A program made the position numbers and the translations under genes. 64,000 nt of DNA from 66-474 sp044464225 (GTDB taxonomy: Bacteria; Pseudomonadota; Gammaproteobacteria; Xanthomonadales; Rhodanobacteraceae): NCBI GenBank assembly GCA_044464225.1, contig JBIQLN010000001.1:314772-378771 (forward strand), written 5' to 3'. The first letter of the stretch is position 1, and every line of letters starts with the position of its first letter. The notes under the pieces were generated by a model. The model saw nothing but the letters and a program-made list of their open reading frames with translations, searched no databases and was not told the DNA's origin. This document shows, piece by piece, positions 1 to 7,334 of this stretch.

Positions 1-414
1 GTCGTCGAGCAGGCCGTCCTGACCATGCGAGGTGAAGGGATCCAGCGCGTCGTCGCAAACCACGCCGAGTTCCGGAAAACGGGATTTCAGCGCGCGCACC
101 GCACGCTGCACCAGGCCGTCGTCGTTGTAAGCCTCGCATCCGTCGGCGGTTTTCCGCTCGTCGTCCAGGTGCGGAAACAGCGCCAGCGCCGGCACCCCCC
201 ATTCCAGCGCCTGTTCGGCCACCTTCAGCAGGGCATCGATCGACAGGCGCGCCACGCCCGGCATCGAAGCGACGGCGTCGCGAACTTCGCCGCCGCCTTC
301 CTGCACGAACACCGGCAGGATCAGATCGGAGGGGCTCATCACGGTTTCACGCATCAGCGCGCGGGAGAATGCATCGCGACGCATGCGGCGCATGCGCATG
401 GCGGGATAGCTCAT
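1..414 (-). CDS. hemB: Porphobilinogen synthase (ALA dehydratase), 5' part
   Basis: This is the N-terminal 138 residues of HemB, cut by the left edge of the window. The enzyme condenses two 5-aminolevulinate molecules to porphobilinogen in the cytosolic tetrapyrrole pathway. Recognisable family features are the start MSYPAMRMRRMRRD, then LILPVFVQEG, SMPGV and ALFPHLDD. The catalytic lysines lie beyond the edge and cannot be checked. The ATG at 414 was chosen because the family begins close to the RMRR motif. It is transcribed away from the SPFH gene at 733, so the 318-base gap is a divergent promoter region. Confidence 0.9.
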   Translation of the reverse strand, partial: MSYPAMRMRRMRRDAFSRALMRETVMSPSDLILPVFVQEGGGEVRDAVASMPGVARLSIDALLKVAEQALEWGVPALALFPHLDDERKTADGCEAYNDDGLVQRAVRALKSRFPELGVVCDDALDPFTSHGQDGLLDD

Positions 415-634
415 TGCGGGATCCGGGTGGAATTGAACTTCCCATTGTAGCGAGCCGCTTCCGGCGAAGACTCGGCGAGGACCCGCAAATACCCCTTGCG
501 CGACAGGATTTTCCGCGCAACGTGACGTCGGTCTCGGCCGCGCCATGCGTCTGGCATGAATCCTGCTGCCTCAAGTCTGCCGCTGCAGCGCCGATAGAAA
601 AGCCATGCGCGACGGTCATGTTCAGCTCAGGTGG

Positions 635-689
635 TTGCGGTTAAATTACAGTTAATGCACAATTTGCTCCGTGCGATGTGAAACGTTTC
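635..689 (+). promoter_or_regulatory. Candidate sigma-70 promoter and palindrome upstream of the SPFH gene
   Basis: The gap between hemB and the gene at 733 turns AT-rich here. A possible -35 TTGCGG (635-640) is separated by 17 bases from a possible -10 CACAAT (658-663). Just downstream lies the perfect 10-base palindrome GAAACGTTTC (680-689), which could be an operator or a stem in the leader. The rest of the 415-732 gap shows no gene. The motifs are seen; their function is a guess. Confidence 0.3.
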
Positions 690-732
690 GAAGGCAAAAA
701 CTTCAAGTCCATTGCAAACCACTGAAATTGCC

Positions 733-1206
733 ATGATTTCCTCACTGACCATTGTCCTGATCCTGATGCTGATAGCCGTCATGGCCGCGTCCAGCATCAA
801 GCGAATTCCGGAAGGTCAGGTCTACACGCTGCGGCGGCTGGGCAAGCCGGCCGGAATACTCACGGCGGGCACCCACGTGGTGGTGCCGTTGATCGAGCGC
901 ATCGCCCACAAGATCAGCATTACCGGTTACACCTTGGCGGTGGACGAACGCATCGAATCACAAGCCGCCTCGCCGACACTGCGCGGGCGGATCTGGTGGC
1001 AGGTACTGGATCCCGAGCGGGCCGACACCGTGATCGACCGCGCCGACGACCTGATCCGGTTGCGCCTGCGCGATGCGGTGCAGGGCGCCGGTGCGGCCGA
1101 CCCCGACCTTCGTTCGCGCAACCTGCGTATCAAACAGACTTTGAACGGCAGCCTCCGCGACCGCGGGGTGCTGGTGACGCGGGTCGAACTCGACCTCGCC
1201 GCCTGA
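733..1206 (+). CDS. Short SPFH/Band 7-like membrane protein
   Basis: A 157-residue protein with one N-terminal membrane segment (about residues 3-21, rich in I, L and V). The core resembles the first half of a Band 7/SPFH domain: a 'RIPEGQVYTLRRLG' entry, a 'GTHVVVPLIERIAHKIS' stretch and a final 'GVLVTRVELD'. SPFH proteins of the stomatin/HflC type scaffold membrane proteases or lipid domains and are usually 250-350 residues, so this copy lacks the long C-terminal coiled coil. No NfeD partner or protease is adjacent. An ATG at 733 is preferred over an upstream in-frame TTG at 712 because it places the membrane segment at the start. A strong terminator follows. Partner unknown. Confidence 0.7.
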   Translation: MISSLTIVLILMLIAVMAASSIKRIPEGQVYTLRRLGKPAGILTAGTHVVVPLIERIAHKISITGYTLAVDERIESQAASPTLRGRIWWQVLDPERADTVIDRADDLIRLRLRDAVQGAGAADPDLRSRNLRIKQTLNGSLRDRGVLVTRVELDLAA

Positions 1207-1231
1207 GCCCGACCAGCCAGGGAGAAACGGT

Positions 1232-1261
1232 GAGCCCGCCCCCGTGCGGGCTCCTGTTTTT
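1232..1261 (+). terminator. Rho-independent terminator after the SPFH gene
   Basis: A perfect 8-base stem, GAGCCCGC (1232-1239) and GCGGGCTC (1246-1253), closes a 6-base loop and is followed by CTGTTTTT (1254-1261). It lies 26 bases after the SPFH stop codon and before rsmG, so rsmG-parAB should have its own promoter. Confidence 0.85.
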
Positions 1262-1381
1262 CAGGGGCGAGGGCGATCGTCCACCAGCGGCCGCCCACTG
1301 CCGCCACGGCACGCGGGTTCCGTGATCGGCGAATACCCGGGCCGCCCGTGGCCCGACTTCCCAGCAACCCTTCGCACGGCA

Positions 1382-2032
1382 ATGCACATGGAGCATCCTG
1401 CCCCTCCCGCGGAAAGACTCGCCGATGGCTTGGCCGGCTTGCAACTCGAGTTGCCGGAAGGCGCGCAAGAGAAACTGTTGGCGTACCTGGATCTGTTGGC
1501 GCACTGGAACCGCGCCTACAACCTCACGGCGGTGCGCGACCGCGGGGAAATGATTCCGCGGCACCTGCTGGACTCGCTCGCCGTGCTGCCGTTCGTGCGA
1601 GGTGAATCGTTGGCCGACATCGGCAGTGGCGCCGGCCTGCCCGGCATCCCCCTGGCGATCGCCCGGCCCCGGCTTGCGGTCACCCTGATCGAGAGCAACG
1701 GCAAGAAGGCCCGGTTCCTGCGCGAGGCCGTGCGTGCCCTGCCGCTTCCGAACGTGGCGGTGGAACAGGTGCGCGTGCAGGATGCCGCCGGCAGCTTCGA
1801 CACCGTCACGGCGCGGGCGTTTTCCAGCCTGGCCGACATGCTGGCCTGGGGCGGACACCTGCTGGCCGACGATGGTCGCTGGCTGGCCCTCAAAGGACGG
1901 CGCGACCAGGAAGAAATCGCGGGGATTCCCGACGATTTTCGCCTGGTGGCGGTGCACCAGGTGGAGGTCCCGGGCACGGAAGCCGAACGCCGCGTGATCG
2001 AGCTGGCGCGAAGTTCTTCCCGCAACGCCTAG
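1382..2032 (+). CDS. rsmG: 16S rRNA (guanine527-N7)-methyltransferase RsmG
   Basis: A 216-residue class I SAM methyltransferase (formerly GidB) that methylates G527 of 16S rRNA. Visible family features are 'LDLLAHWNRAYNLTAVRD' near residue 40, 'RHLLDSLAVLP', the SAM-binding loop 'DIGSGAGLPGIPLAIA' and 'VTARAFSSLADML'. The length fits the family. The frame is open further upstream, but the ATG at 1382 gives the expected N-terminus; ATG 1388 is an alternative. It lies 48 bases before parA, the classic gidB-parA-parB order often found near replication origins. Confidence 0.95.
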   Translation: MHMEHPAPPAERLADGLAGLQLELPEGAQEKLLAYLDLLAHWNRAYNLTAVRDRGEMIPRHLLDSLAVLPFVRGESLADIGSGAGLPGIPLAIARPRLAVTLIESNGKKARFLREAVRALPLPNVAVEQVRVQDAAGSFDTVTARAFSSLADMLAWGGHLLADDGRWLALKGRRDQEEIAGIPDDFRLVAVHQVEVPGTEAERRVIELARSSSRNA

Positions 2033-2080
2033 CCCGGCGATGGTAGGCTACCCGTTTCATCGTTCCAGCCGTTGCGACCC

Positions 2081-2953
2081 ATGACGCGCATCATCGCCAT
2101 CGCCAACCAGAAGGGCGGCGTCGGCAAGACCACCACCGCCGTGAACCTGGCTGCCGCGCTGGCGGAGACCAGGCGCCGCGTGTTGCTGGTGGATCTCGAT
2201 CCGCAGGGCAATGCCACTTCGTCGGCGGGTATCGACAAGCGCGCCACCAAGCCCAACGGCTGCGAAGTATTGCTGGAGGAAGCGTCGATCGAGGACGCCA
2301 TCATCGCCACCGAAGCCGGCTTCGACCTGCTGCCCGGCAATCGCGACCTCACCGCGGCGGAGATCAAGCTGGCCGACGCGATCGCGCGCGAACAGCGGCT
2401 CAAGGAACAACTGGCCAAGCTGGGCGACCGCTACCAGATCATCCTGATCGACTGCCCGCCCTCGCTGCACCTGCTCACCCTGAACGCACTGGCCGCGGCC
2501 GACAGTGTGCTGATCCCGGTCCAATGCGAGTCGATGGCGCTCGAAGGCCTGACCGACCTGCTCGACACCGTCAAGGCCGTGCGCAAGCGGCTCAATCCGC
2601 AACTCGAAGTCGAAGGCCTGTTGCGCACCATGTTCGACGTGCGCACCGCGCTCGGCAACGACGTGTCCGCCGAACTCACCAAGCATTTCGGCGACAAGGT
2701 GCTGCATTCGGTGGTGCCGCGCAACGTGCGTCTCGCCGAAGCGCCCAGCCACGGCAAGCCCATCAACCTTTATGACCGCGAATCGCGCGGCGCGATTGCG
2801 TATCTCGGCCTTGCCGGTGAAATGATCCGTCGCGTCGGCCTCGCACCCGCGCGCAGCAACGGCGACGCGCCGCCGTCCGAAAACACACCGGCCAAACCCA
2901 ATCCGCCTCCGCCGAATCCTCCGCGTCCACCGATCATGAAGGTCTCCGCATGA
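2081..2953 (+). CDS. parA: Chromosome partitioning ATPase ParA (Soj)
   Basis: A 290-residue Walker-type ATPase that, with ParB and parS sites, segregates the chromosomal origin region. The deviant Walker A 'KGGVGKTTTAVNLA' is near residue 10, Walker A' 'VLLVDLDPQGNATSS' near residue 38, and Walker B 'IILIDCPPSLHLLTLNAL' near residue 120. The C-terminal tail is proline-rich and low in complexity (about residues 265-285), which is not part of the ATPase fold. The start is the ATG that leads directly into 'TRIIAIANQKGG'. The stop overlaps the parB start by 4 bases, implying coupled translation. Confidence 0.97.
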   Translation: MTRIIAIANQKGGVGKTTTAVNLAAALAETRRRVLLVDLDPQGNATSSAGIDKRATKPNGCEVLLEEASIEDAIIATEAGFDLLPGNRDLTAAEIKLADAIAREQRLKEQLAKLGDRYQIILIDCPPSLHLLTLNALAAADSVLIPVQCESMALEGLTDLLDTVKAVRKRLNPQLEVEGLLRTMFDVRTALGNDVSAELTKHFGDKVLHSVVPRNVRLAEAPSHGKPINLYDRESRGAIAYLGLAGEMIRRVGLAPARSNGDAPPSENTPAKPNPPPPNPPRPPIMKVSA

Positions 2954-3822
2954 GTTCCGCCAAACGCAGGGGACTGGGTTCCCGCGACCTCGACGTGTTG
3001 CTGGGCAACCCGGATGGCGAGACGGCCAACGACGCGCCCGCGGGCGAAGCGCTGAGCAACCTTCCGGTCGCATCGATCCGCTCCGGCCAATACCAGCCGC
3101 GCCACCACTTCGATGAGGCCGCGCTGGACGAGCTGGCCGCCTCGATCAAGTCGCAGGGTTTGATCCAGCCGATCGTGGTGCGCGACATCGGGCGCGGCCA
3201 ATACGAACTGATTGCAGGCGAGCGCCGCTGGCGCGCGGCGAAGAAGGCTGGCCTCGAAGAAATCCCGGCCGTGGTGCGCGACATTCCCGCGCAGTCGGTG
3301 CTGGCGGTCGCGCTGATCGAAAACATCCAGCGCGAGGAACTCACGGCGTTGGAAGAAGCCCAGGCCCTGCGAAGGTTGATTGACGAATTCAAGTTGAGCC
3401 AGCAGCAGGCCGCCGATGCGGTCGGCCGCTCGCGCGCGGCAGTCGCCAATCTGTTGCGCCTGCTGGAGTTGCCCGAAGCCATCCGGGACCTGCTGGACGA
3501 CGGCCGCATCGAAATGGGCCACGCGCGTGCGTTGCTGACCCTGCCCGTCCCGCGCGCCATCGCGCTGGCCGAGAAAGCGGCCGACCGGAGCTGGTCGGTG
3601 CGCGAACTGGAAGAGGCGGTGCGCCTGGCGCAGCTGCCGAAGTCGTCGGGCAAAGGCAAACCGCGCGACATCGACCCCGACATTGCGGCGCTCGAGCGCG
3701 AACTTTCGGAAAACCTCGGCACCCGGGTGGAGATTGCACACGGTCGAGGCGGAAAGGGCAGGTTGACCATCCGCTACCACAGCGCGGACGAACTGGAAGG
3801 CATCCTCGAAAAGCTGCGCTGA
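2950..3822 (+). CDS. parB: Chromosome partitioning protein ParB (Spo0J)
   Basis: A 290-residue ParB/Spo0J protein. The N-terminal CTP-binding ParB/Srx domain shows 'RSGQYQPRHHF', 'LIQPIVVRD' and 'ELIAGERRWRAAKKAG' (the GERRxRA motif), followed by 'LIENIQREELTALEEA'. The central helix-turn-helix runs through 'LSQQQAADAVGRSRAAVANLLRLL' and the C-terminal dimerisation segment ends the protein. It loads on parS and stimulates ParA. I looked for consensus parS sites in the adjacent DNA and saw none. It overlaps parA by 4 bases. Confidence 0.97.
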   Translation: MSSAKRRGLGSRDLDVLLGNPDGETANDAPAGEALSNLPVASIRSGQYQPRHHFDEAALDELAASIKSQGLIQPIVVRDIGRGQYELIAGERRWRAAKKAGLEEIPAVVRDIPAQSVLAVALIENIQREELTALEEAQALRRLIDEFKLSQQQAADAVGRSRAAVANLLRLLELPEAIRDLLDDGRIEMGHARALLTLPVPRAIALAEKAADRSWSVRELEEAVRLAQLPKSSGKGKPRDIDPDIAALERELSENLGTRVEIAHGRGGKGRLTIRYHSADELEGILEKLR

Positions 3823-3931
3823 TTCGAACCGCGTCGAACCGTACGTAAGCCGCGCCTGCCGGAAGCGGTCTTATGGGGCGATTGGGCCGCGCCGTGGGCC
3901 GTTTGCCGCAGGGCAACCCAGATGCAGGAGG

Positions 3932-4531
3932 ATGTATGCCGATGGATCCACGAGTGATGACGCCACCCTGGTTGCCAGCGCGTCGACAAATCCAGACGTG
4001 AACCTGAGGCAACGCCAATTCGATGCACTGGTGCACGCCCACGCCGGCGACCTGTACCGGTTCGCGTTTTGGCTGTGCGGCGACCGCTCGCGCGCCGAGG
4101 ACCTGGTCCAGGAAACCATGCTGCGCGCCTGGCGCGCGCTCGATTCGCTGCAGGATGCGGCAGCAGCCAAGCCGTGGCTGCTCACGATCCTGAGGCGCGA
4201 ACACGCGCGCGGATTCGAGCGCAAGAGGCTTGACCTGACCATCCTCGACGATGGACTCAAAGACAGCATTCCCGACGAAGCGGCCGGCGCCGATCCCGAA
4301 CAGGCGGGCAGCGATGCCGAATTGCGTGAGGCCATCATGAAACTCGAACCCAAATACCGCGAGCCGCTGCTGATGCAGGTGCTGGGGGGTTTTTCCTGCG
4401 AAGAGATCGCGGCGGAACTCGGCGTCAAACCCGGCGCGGTCATGACCCAGTTGTTCCGCGCCCGCCACAAACTGCGCAAATCGTTGTCCGGCGACAGCGC
4501 CGGCCGGGAGTCCGCCCATGGAATGTCTTGA
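3932..4531 (+). CDS. ECF-family RNA polymerase sigma factor
   Basis: A 199-residue group IV sigma factor. Region 2 is visible as 'FDALVHAHAGDLYRFAFWLCGDRSRAEDLVQETMLRAWRAL' parts around residues 28-68. Region 4 is visible as 'LEPKYREPLLMQVLGGFSCEEIAAELGV' parts with the HTH ending 'AVMTQLFRARHKLRK'. A purine-rich AGGAGG abuts the ATG at 3932 with no spacing, so a GTG at 3998 is a possible alternative start. It overlaps the DUF3379 gene by 14 bases, which suggests that gene encodes its regulator. Target promoters are unknown. Confidence 0.9.
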   Translation: MYADGSTSDDATLVASASTNPDVNLRQRQFDALVHAHAGDLYRFAFWLCGDRSRAEDLVQETMLRAWRALDSLQDAAAAKPWLLTILRREHARGFERKRLDLTILDDGLKDSIPDEAAGADPEQAGSDAELREAIMKLEPKYREPLLMQVLGGFSCEEIAAELGVKPGAVMTQLFRARHKLRKSLSGDSAGRESAHGMS

Positions 4532-5255
4532 GTTTCGCCGCCGCCTGGGCGCGGAGCCGGGTTCGCGCGATCCCGATTTCCTTGCGCATCGTGATGGCTG
4601 CCACGCCGGCTGCACCGAAAGCTGGTGGCGCGCGCAACGCTTCGAACGGCAGCTTCAAAACGTCCTGCAGTCGGTCGACGTCCCGGACGATTTGGGCGAA
4701 CGCGTGCTGCTGGCGCAAGCCACATCGTTGCGTGGACGTGCGCGCCACCGATGGCAAATCGGATTGGCGCTGGCCGCATCGCTGCTGGTCGCCCTGGTCG
4801 TGGCCGGGTACGCGTGGAACGAGCGCGTCGCGGCCGACGGCGGTCCGCTGGCGGGCATGGCGATCGCGCACGTGCGCAGCGAAGCCTATTCGCTCACCAT
4901 GATCCGCCCGATTGACGCTGCGCATCTTCGTCCGGTATTCGCGGAACGGGGCGTCACCCTCCACCGGGCGCCGGCGCACGCCGTCTTCGCGGCCGACTGC
5001 AGGATGGGCCCTTACCGCGCGGTGCATCTGGTGCTGCGCGAGAACGGCAACCCGGTCACCGCCTTGTACGTGGTCGGCCATCGCATAGCCACTGCGCGGG
5101 ATTTCAGCCGCGCCGGCTGGCAGGGGCGCGAAGTGCCGATCGGCAATGGCACGCTGGTGCTGCTCGGCAATGACGGCACGGGTTTCGCCGCCGCCGAACG
5201 CGCGCTTTCAGGAGCGGTGCTCGGACCGGTCCGGCAAACGGTCGAGCCGACATGA
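4518..5255 (+). CDS. DUF3379 family protein, probable anti-sigma factor
   Basis: A 245-residue single-pass membrane protein. The N-terminal cytosolic part (1-75) begins 'MECLEFRRRLGAEPGSRDPDF' and carries several Cys and His residues (C3, and H/C pairs around 25-32), like a zinc-type anti-sigma domain. One membrane helix (about 79-95, 'IGLALAASLLVALVVAGYAW') leads to a periplasmic DUF3379 domain. Overlap with the ECF sigma gene supports an anti-sigma role. This is inferred; DUF3379 itself is uncharacterised as far as I know. Confidence 0.8.
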   Translation: MECLEFRRRLGAEPGSRDPDFLAHRDGCHAGCTESWWRAQRFERQLQNVLQSVDVPDDLGERVLLAQATSLRGRARHRWQIGLALAASLLVALVVAGYAWNERVAADGGPLAGMAIAHVRSEAYSLTMIRPIDAAHLRPVFAERGVTLHRAPAHAVFAADCRMGPYRAVHLVLRENGNPVTALYVVGHRIATARDFSRAGWQGREVPIGNGTLVLLGNDGTGFAAAERALSGAVLGPVRQTVEPT

Positions 5256-5314
5256 GCAGCAGACGGCCGCGGCATCGGCGATAATCCCCACCCGTCCCAC
5301 GCAAGGCACCGTCG

Positions 5315-6031
5315 ATGCCCGAGCTTTCCGTGGTCGTGCCCGTGTTCAACGAGCGCGACAACATCCCGCCGCTGCTCGCCGAAATCGCCGCCGCGCTGCG
5401 CGGGCGCATCGACTACGAAGTGGTGTACGTGGACGATGCGAGTTCCGACGATTCGCTCGAAGTGCTGAAGGCCGAGCGCGCGAAGCACCCCGAGTTGCGA
5501 ATCGTGCGACACCTCAGGCAAAGCGGCCAGAGCACCGCGATCCGCAATGGCGTGCGCGCGGCGCGCGGCGCATGGGTCGCCACGCTGGACGGCGATGGCC
5601 AGAACGATCCCGCCGACATTCCGAAACTGCTCGAAGCACGCAAGCAGGCCAACCCAAAGGTGAAACTGTTCGCCGGCTGGCGCACCACCCGCCGCGACAG
5701 CTTCAACAAGCGGATCTCCTCGAAGATCGCCAACGGCGTCCGGTCGCGGATGCTGCGCGATGCGACGCCCGACACCGGCTGCGGCCTGAAATTGTTCGAA
5801 CGCGAAACCTTTCTCGCCCTGCCCTACTTCGACCACATGCACCGTTACCTGCCGGCGCTGGTGAAACGCGCGGGCTTCGAAAGCGTCAGCATCCCCGTCG
5901 GCCATCGGCCACGTACCCGTGGTGTCTCCAAGTACGGCATGCTCGACCGCCTGTGGGTGGGCCTCGCCGACCTCCGTGGCGTCGCCTGGCTGATGCGCCG
6001 CGCGAAGGTGACCGAAACCGAGGAAATCTGA
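5315..6031 (+). CDS. Family 2 glycosyltransferase (DPM1-like)
   Basis: A 238-residue GT-A fold enzyme. It opens 'ELSVVVPVFNERDNIPPLL', has 'VVYVDDASSDDSLEVL' and the donor-binding 'ATLDGDGQNDPADI' (DXD-type aspartates), and later 'DTGCGLKLFERETF' and 'RPRTRGVSKYGM'. These match dolichol- or undecaprenyl-phosphate mannose/glucose synthases. Unlike ArnC/GtrB it has no C-terminal membrane helices, so it is the soluble DPM1 type. Sugar and acceptor are not deducible. It stands alone between two sigma-factor modules. Confidence 0.88.
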   Translation: MPELSVVVPVFNERDNIPPLLAEIAAALRGRIDYEVVYVDDASSDDSLEVLKAERAKHPELRIVRHLRQSGQSTAIRNGVRAARGAWVATLDGDGQNDPADIPKLLEARKQANPKVKLFAGWRTTRRDSFNKRISSKIANGVRSRMLRDATPDTGCGLKLFERETFLALPYFDHMHRYLPALVKRAGFESVSIPVGHRPRTRGVSKYGMLDRLWVGLADLRGVAWLMRRAKVTETEEI

Positions 6032-6093
6032 GCATCGACGGACGGGCCGCCGGCGGGCTCGACATCGTCAAAAGTTTTCGCAACGAGGGAACT

Positions 6094-6118
6094 GCGGGCT
6101 CGCCGGCAGCGAGCCCGC
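6094..6118 (+). other. GC-rich stem-loop after the glycosyltransferase gene
   Basis: A perfect 9-base inverted repeat, GCGGGCTCG (6094-6102) and CGAGCCCGC (6110-6118), with a 7-base loop. It has no T-run on either strand, so it is not a classic intrinsic terminator, though it may attenuate transcription or protect the mRNA 3' end before the downstream operon. Confidence 0.45.
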
Positions 6119-6220
6119 AACTCGACGAGACGGCGCCAAGGCCTTGTCGAAATGCGCGCGGCTGGCGCGACATGGTGATGAACGAGGGCATCCCGCCCCC
6201 GGCCCGCGAGGAGCGTTGCC

Positions 6221-6580
6221 ATGAAATACACGATCCTGATCTTCGATACCCCCGAAACCGCCGCCCGGTTCGACGGTCCCGACGGCGCGCGCTACATGGC
6301 GGAATGGCCCCCGTTCATCCGGGCCCTGACCGATGCCGGCATCTTCGCCACCGGCGCCGGCCTGCAACCCGCGGGCACGGCCACCACGTTGCGTTTCGAC
6401 AACGACAAGCGGCACGTGCAGGATGGCCCCTACGCCGACACCAAGGAACAGTTGGGCGGTTTCTACATGATCGACGTGCCCGATCTCGACGCCGCGCTGG
6501 AATGGGCCGCAAGGACGCCGCGATTGCCGGGACAAGCGTTCGAGGTCCGCCCCAACCTGGCGGCCCCGGAGCCACGATGA
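6221..6580 (+). CDS. YciI-like (DGPF domain) protein, first copy
   Basis: A 119-residue YCII/DGPF-domain protein. The name-giving motif appears as 'VQDGPYADTKEQLGGFYMIDVPDLDAALEWA' parts, and the start is MKYTILIFD. The fold is a ferredoxin-like dimer, and proteins of this kind are recurrently encoded beside ECF42-type sigma factors; the biochemical role is unclear. A GAGGAG ribosome-binding site at about 6207-6212 fits the ATG. It is the first gene of a four-gene operon in which each gene overlaps the next by 4 bases (6221-8554). The second copy at 6975 is a paralogue. Confidence 0.9.
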   Translation: MKYTILIFDTPETAARFDGPDGARYMAEWPPFIRALTDAGIFATGAGLQPAGTATTLRFDNDKRHVQDGPYADTKEQLGGFYMIDVPDLDAALEWAARTPRLPGQAFEVRPNLAAPEPR

Positions 6581-6978
6581 ATGCGCAGGTGCGTCGTGAT
6601 CCGGTGATCGCCCTGTTCGCTTCCATCATCACCATGGACCACGACCCCGCCGTCGCCTTGTTTGCCGCCGTCGCCGCGCACCACGGCCAGGTTTGGGTAC
6701 CGCGCGATTCGCAGAAGTTCGGTGCGAACGCCCTGCGCGTCAACGGCAAGATCTACGCCGCGCTGACGCGCAGGCATCGCCTGCTGGTGAAACTGCCACC
6801 CGTGCGCGTCGCGGAATTGCTCGAAAACGGATGCGCACGACCGATGGAAAGCGGCGGCCGGGTGATGGGTGGCTGGATCACGCTCGCGCCCGACGCTGCC
6901 GAGTCGTGGATCCCCCTGTCGAACGAAGCGCGCACCTTCGTCAACACCGCAACGAAACGCAAAAGGAAACCATCATGA
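6577..6978 (+). CDS. TfoX N-terminal domain-like protein
   Basis: A 133-residue protein. The part from 'SQKFGANALRVNGKIYAAL' through 'RLLVKLPPVRVAELLENG' to 'GRVMGGWITL' resembles the TfoX/Sxy N-terminal (YjbR-like) fold seen in many small stand-alone proteins. It has no DNA-binding motif that I can see. Its ATG overlaps the YciI stop, and its stop overlaps the next YciI start, so it belongs to the YciI-ECF42 unit. Role unknown; the assignment rests on motif resemblance only. Confidence 0.7.
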   Translation: MNAQVRRDPVIALFASIITMDHDPAVALFAAVAAHHGQVWVPRDSQKFGANALRVNGKIYAALTRRHRLLVKLPPVRVAELLENGCARPMESGGRVMGGWITLAPDAAESWIPLSNEARTFVNTATKRKRKPS

Positions 6979-7334
6979 ACTTCTCGATCGTGATCCACGA
7001 CACCGCCGAAGCCTTCGCGCAACGCGAAGATCCCGTCCGGCGCGCCGCGTTGTTCGCGCCACTGGGCGCCTACCTCAAGGCCTTGACCGATGCCGGCGTG
7101 TTTGTCGGGGGTGCCGGCCTCGAGGCGCCGGCCACCGCCACCGTGCTGAGCCAGTCCGGCAACACCTGGCAGGTGCAGGACGGTCCCTTCGCCGACACCA
7201 AGGAACAGCTCGCCGGGATCATCATCATCGACGTGCCCGATCGCGAAAGCGCACTGGAATGGGCACGGCAATTTCCGCCGCTGCCGGGCCGCAGGCTCGA
7301 GCTGCGCGCGAACCTGGTTCCGCCCGCGGAATGA
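6975..7334 (+). CDS. YciI-like (DGPF domain) protein, second copy
   Basis: A 119-residue paralogue of the protein at 6221. It shares the layout 'AYLKALTDAGVFVGGAGL', 'VQDGPFADTKEQLAG', 'DVPDRESALEWA' and the ending 'LPGRRLELRANL'. The start ATG overlaps the TfoX-like stop and the stop overlaps the ECF42 start. Two DGPF proteins ahead of one ECF42 sigma factor is a known kind of arrangement; the proteins may modulate the sigma factor or act on a common substrate, but neither is shown here. Confidence 0.9.
   Translation: MNFSIVIHDTAEAFAQREDPVRRAALFAPLGAYLKALTDAGVFVGGAGLEAPATATVLSQSGNTWQVQDGPFADTKEQLAGIIIIDVPDRESALEWARQFPPLPGRRLELRANLVPPAE

Noticed and set aside
338..356. GGTTTCACG, similar to half of a parS site
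   Set aside because: Only one half-site matches and it lies in the hemB coding region; a parS site should be a near-perfect 16-base palindrome.
347..644. Short frames on both strands between hemB and the SPFH gene
   Set aside because: No start-site signal, no family pattern, Cys/Arg-rich composition. Treated as non-coding.
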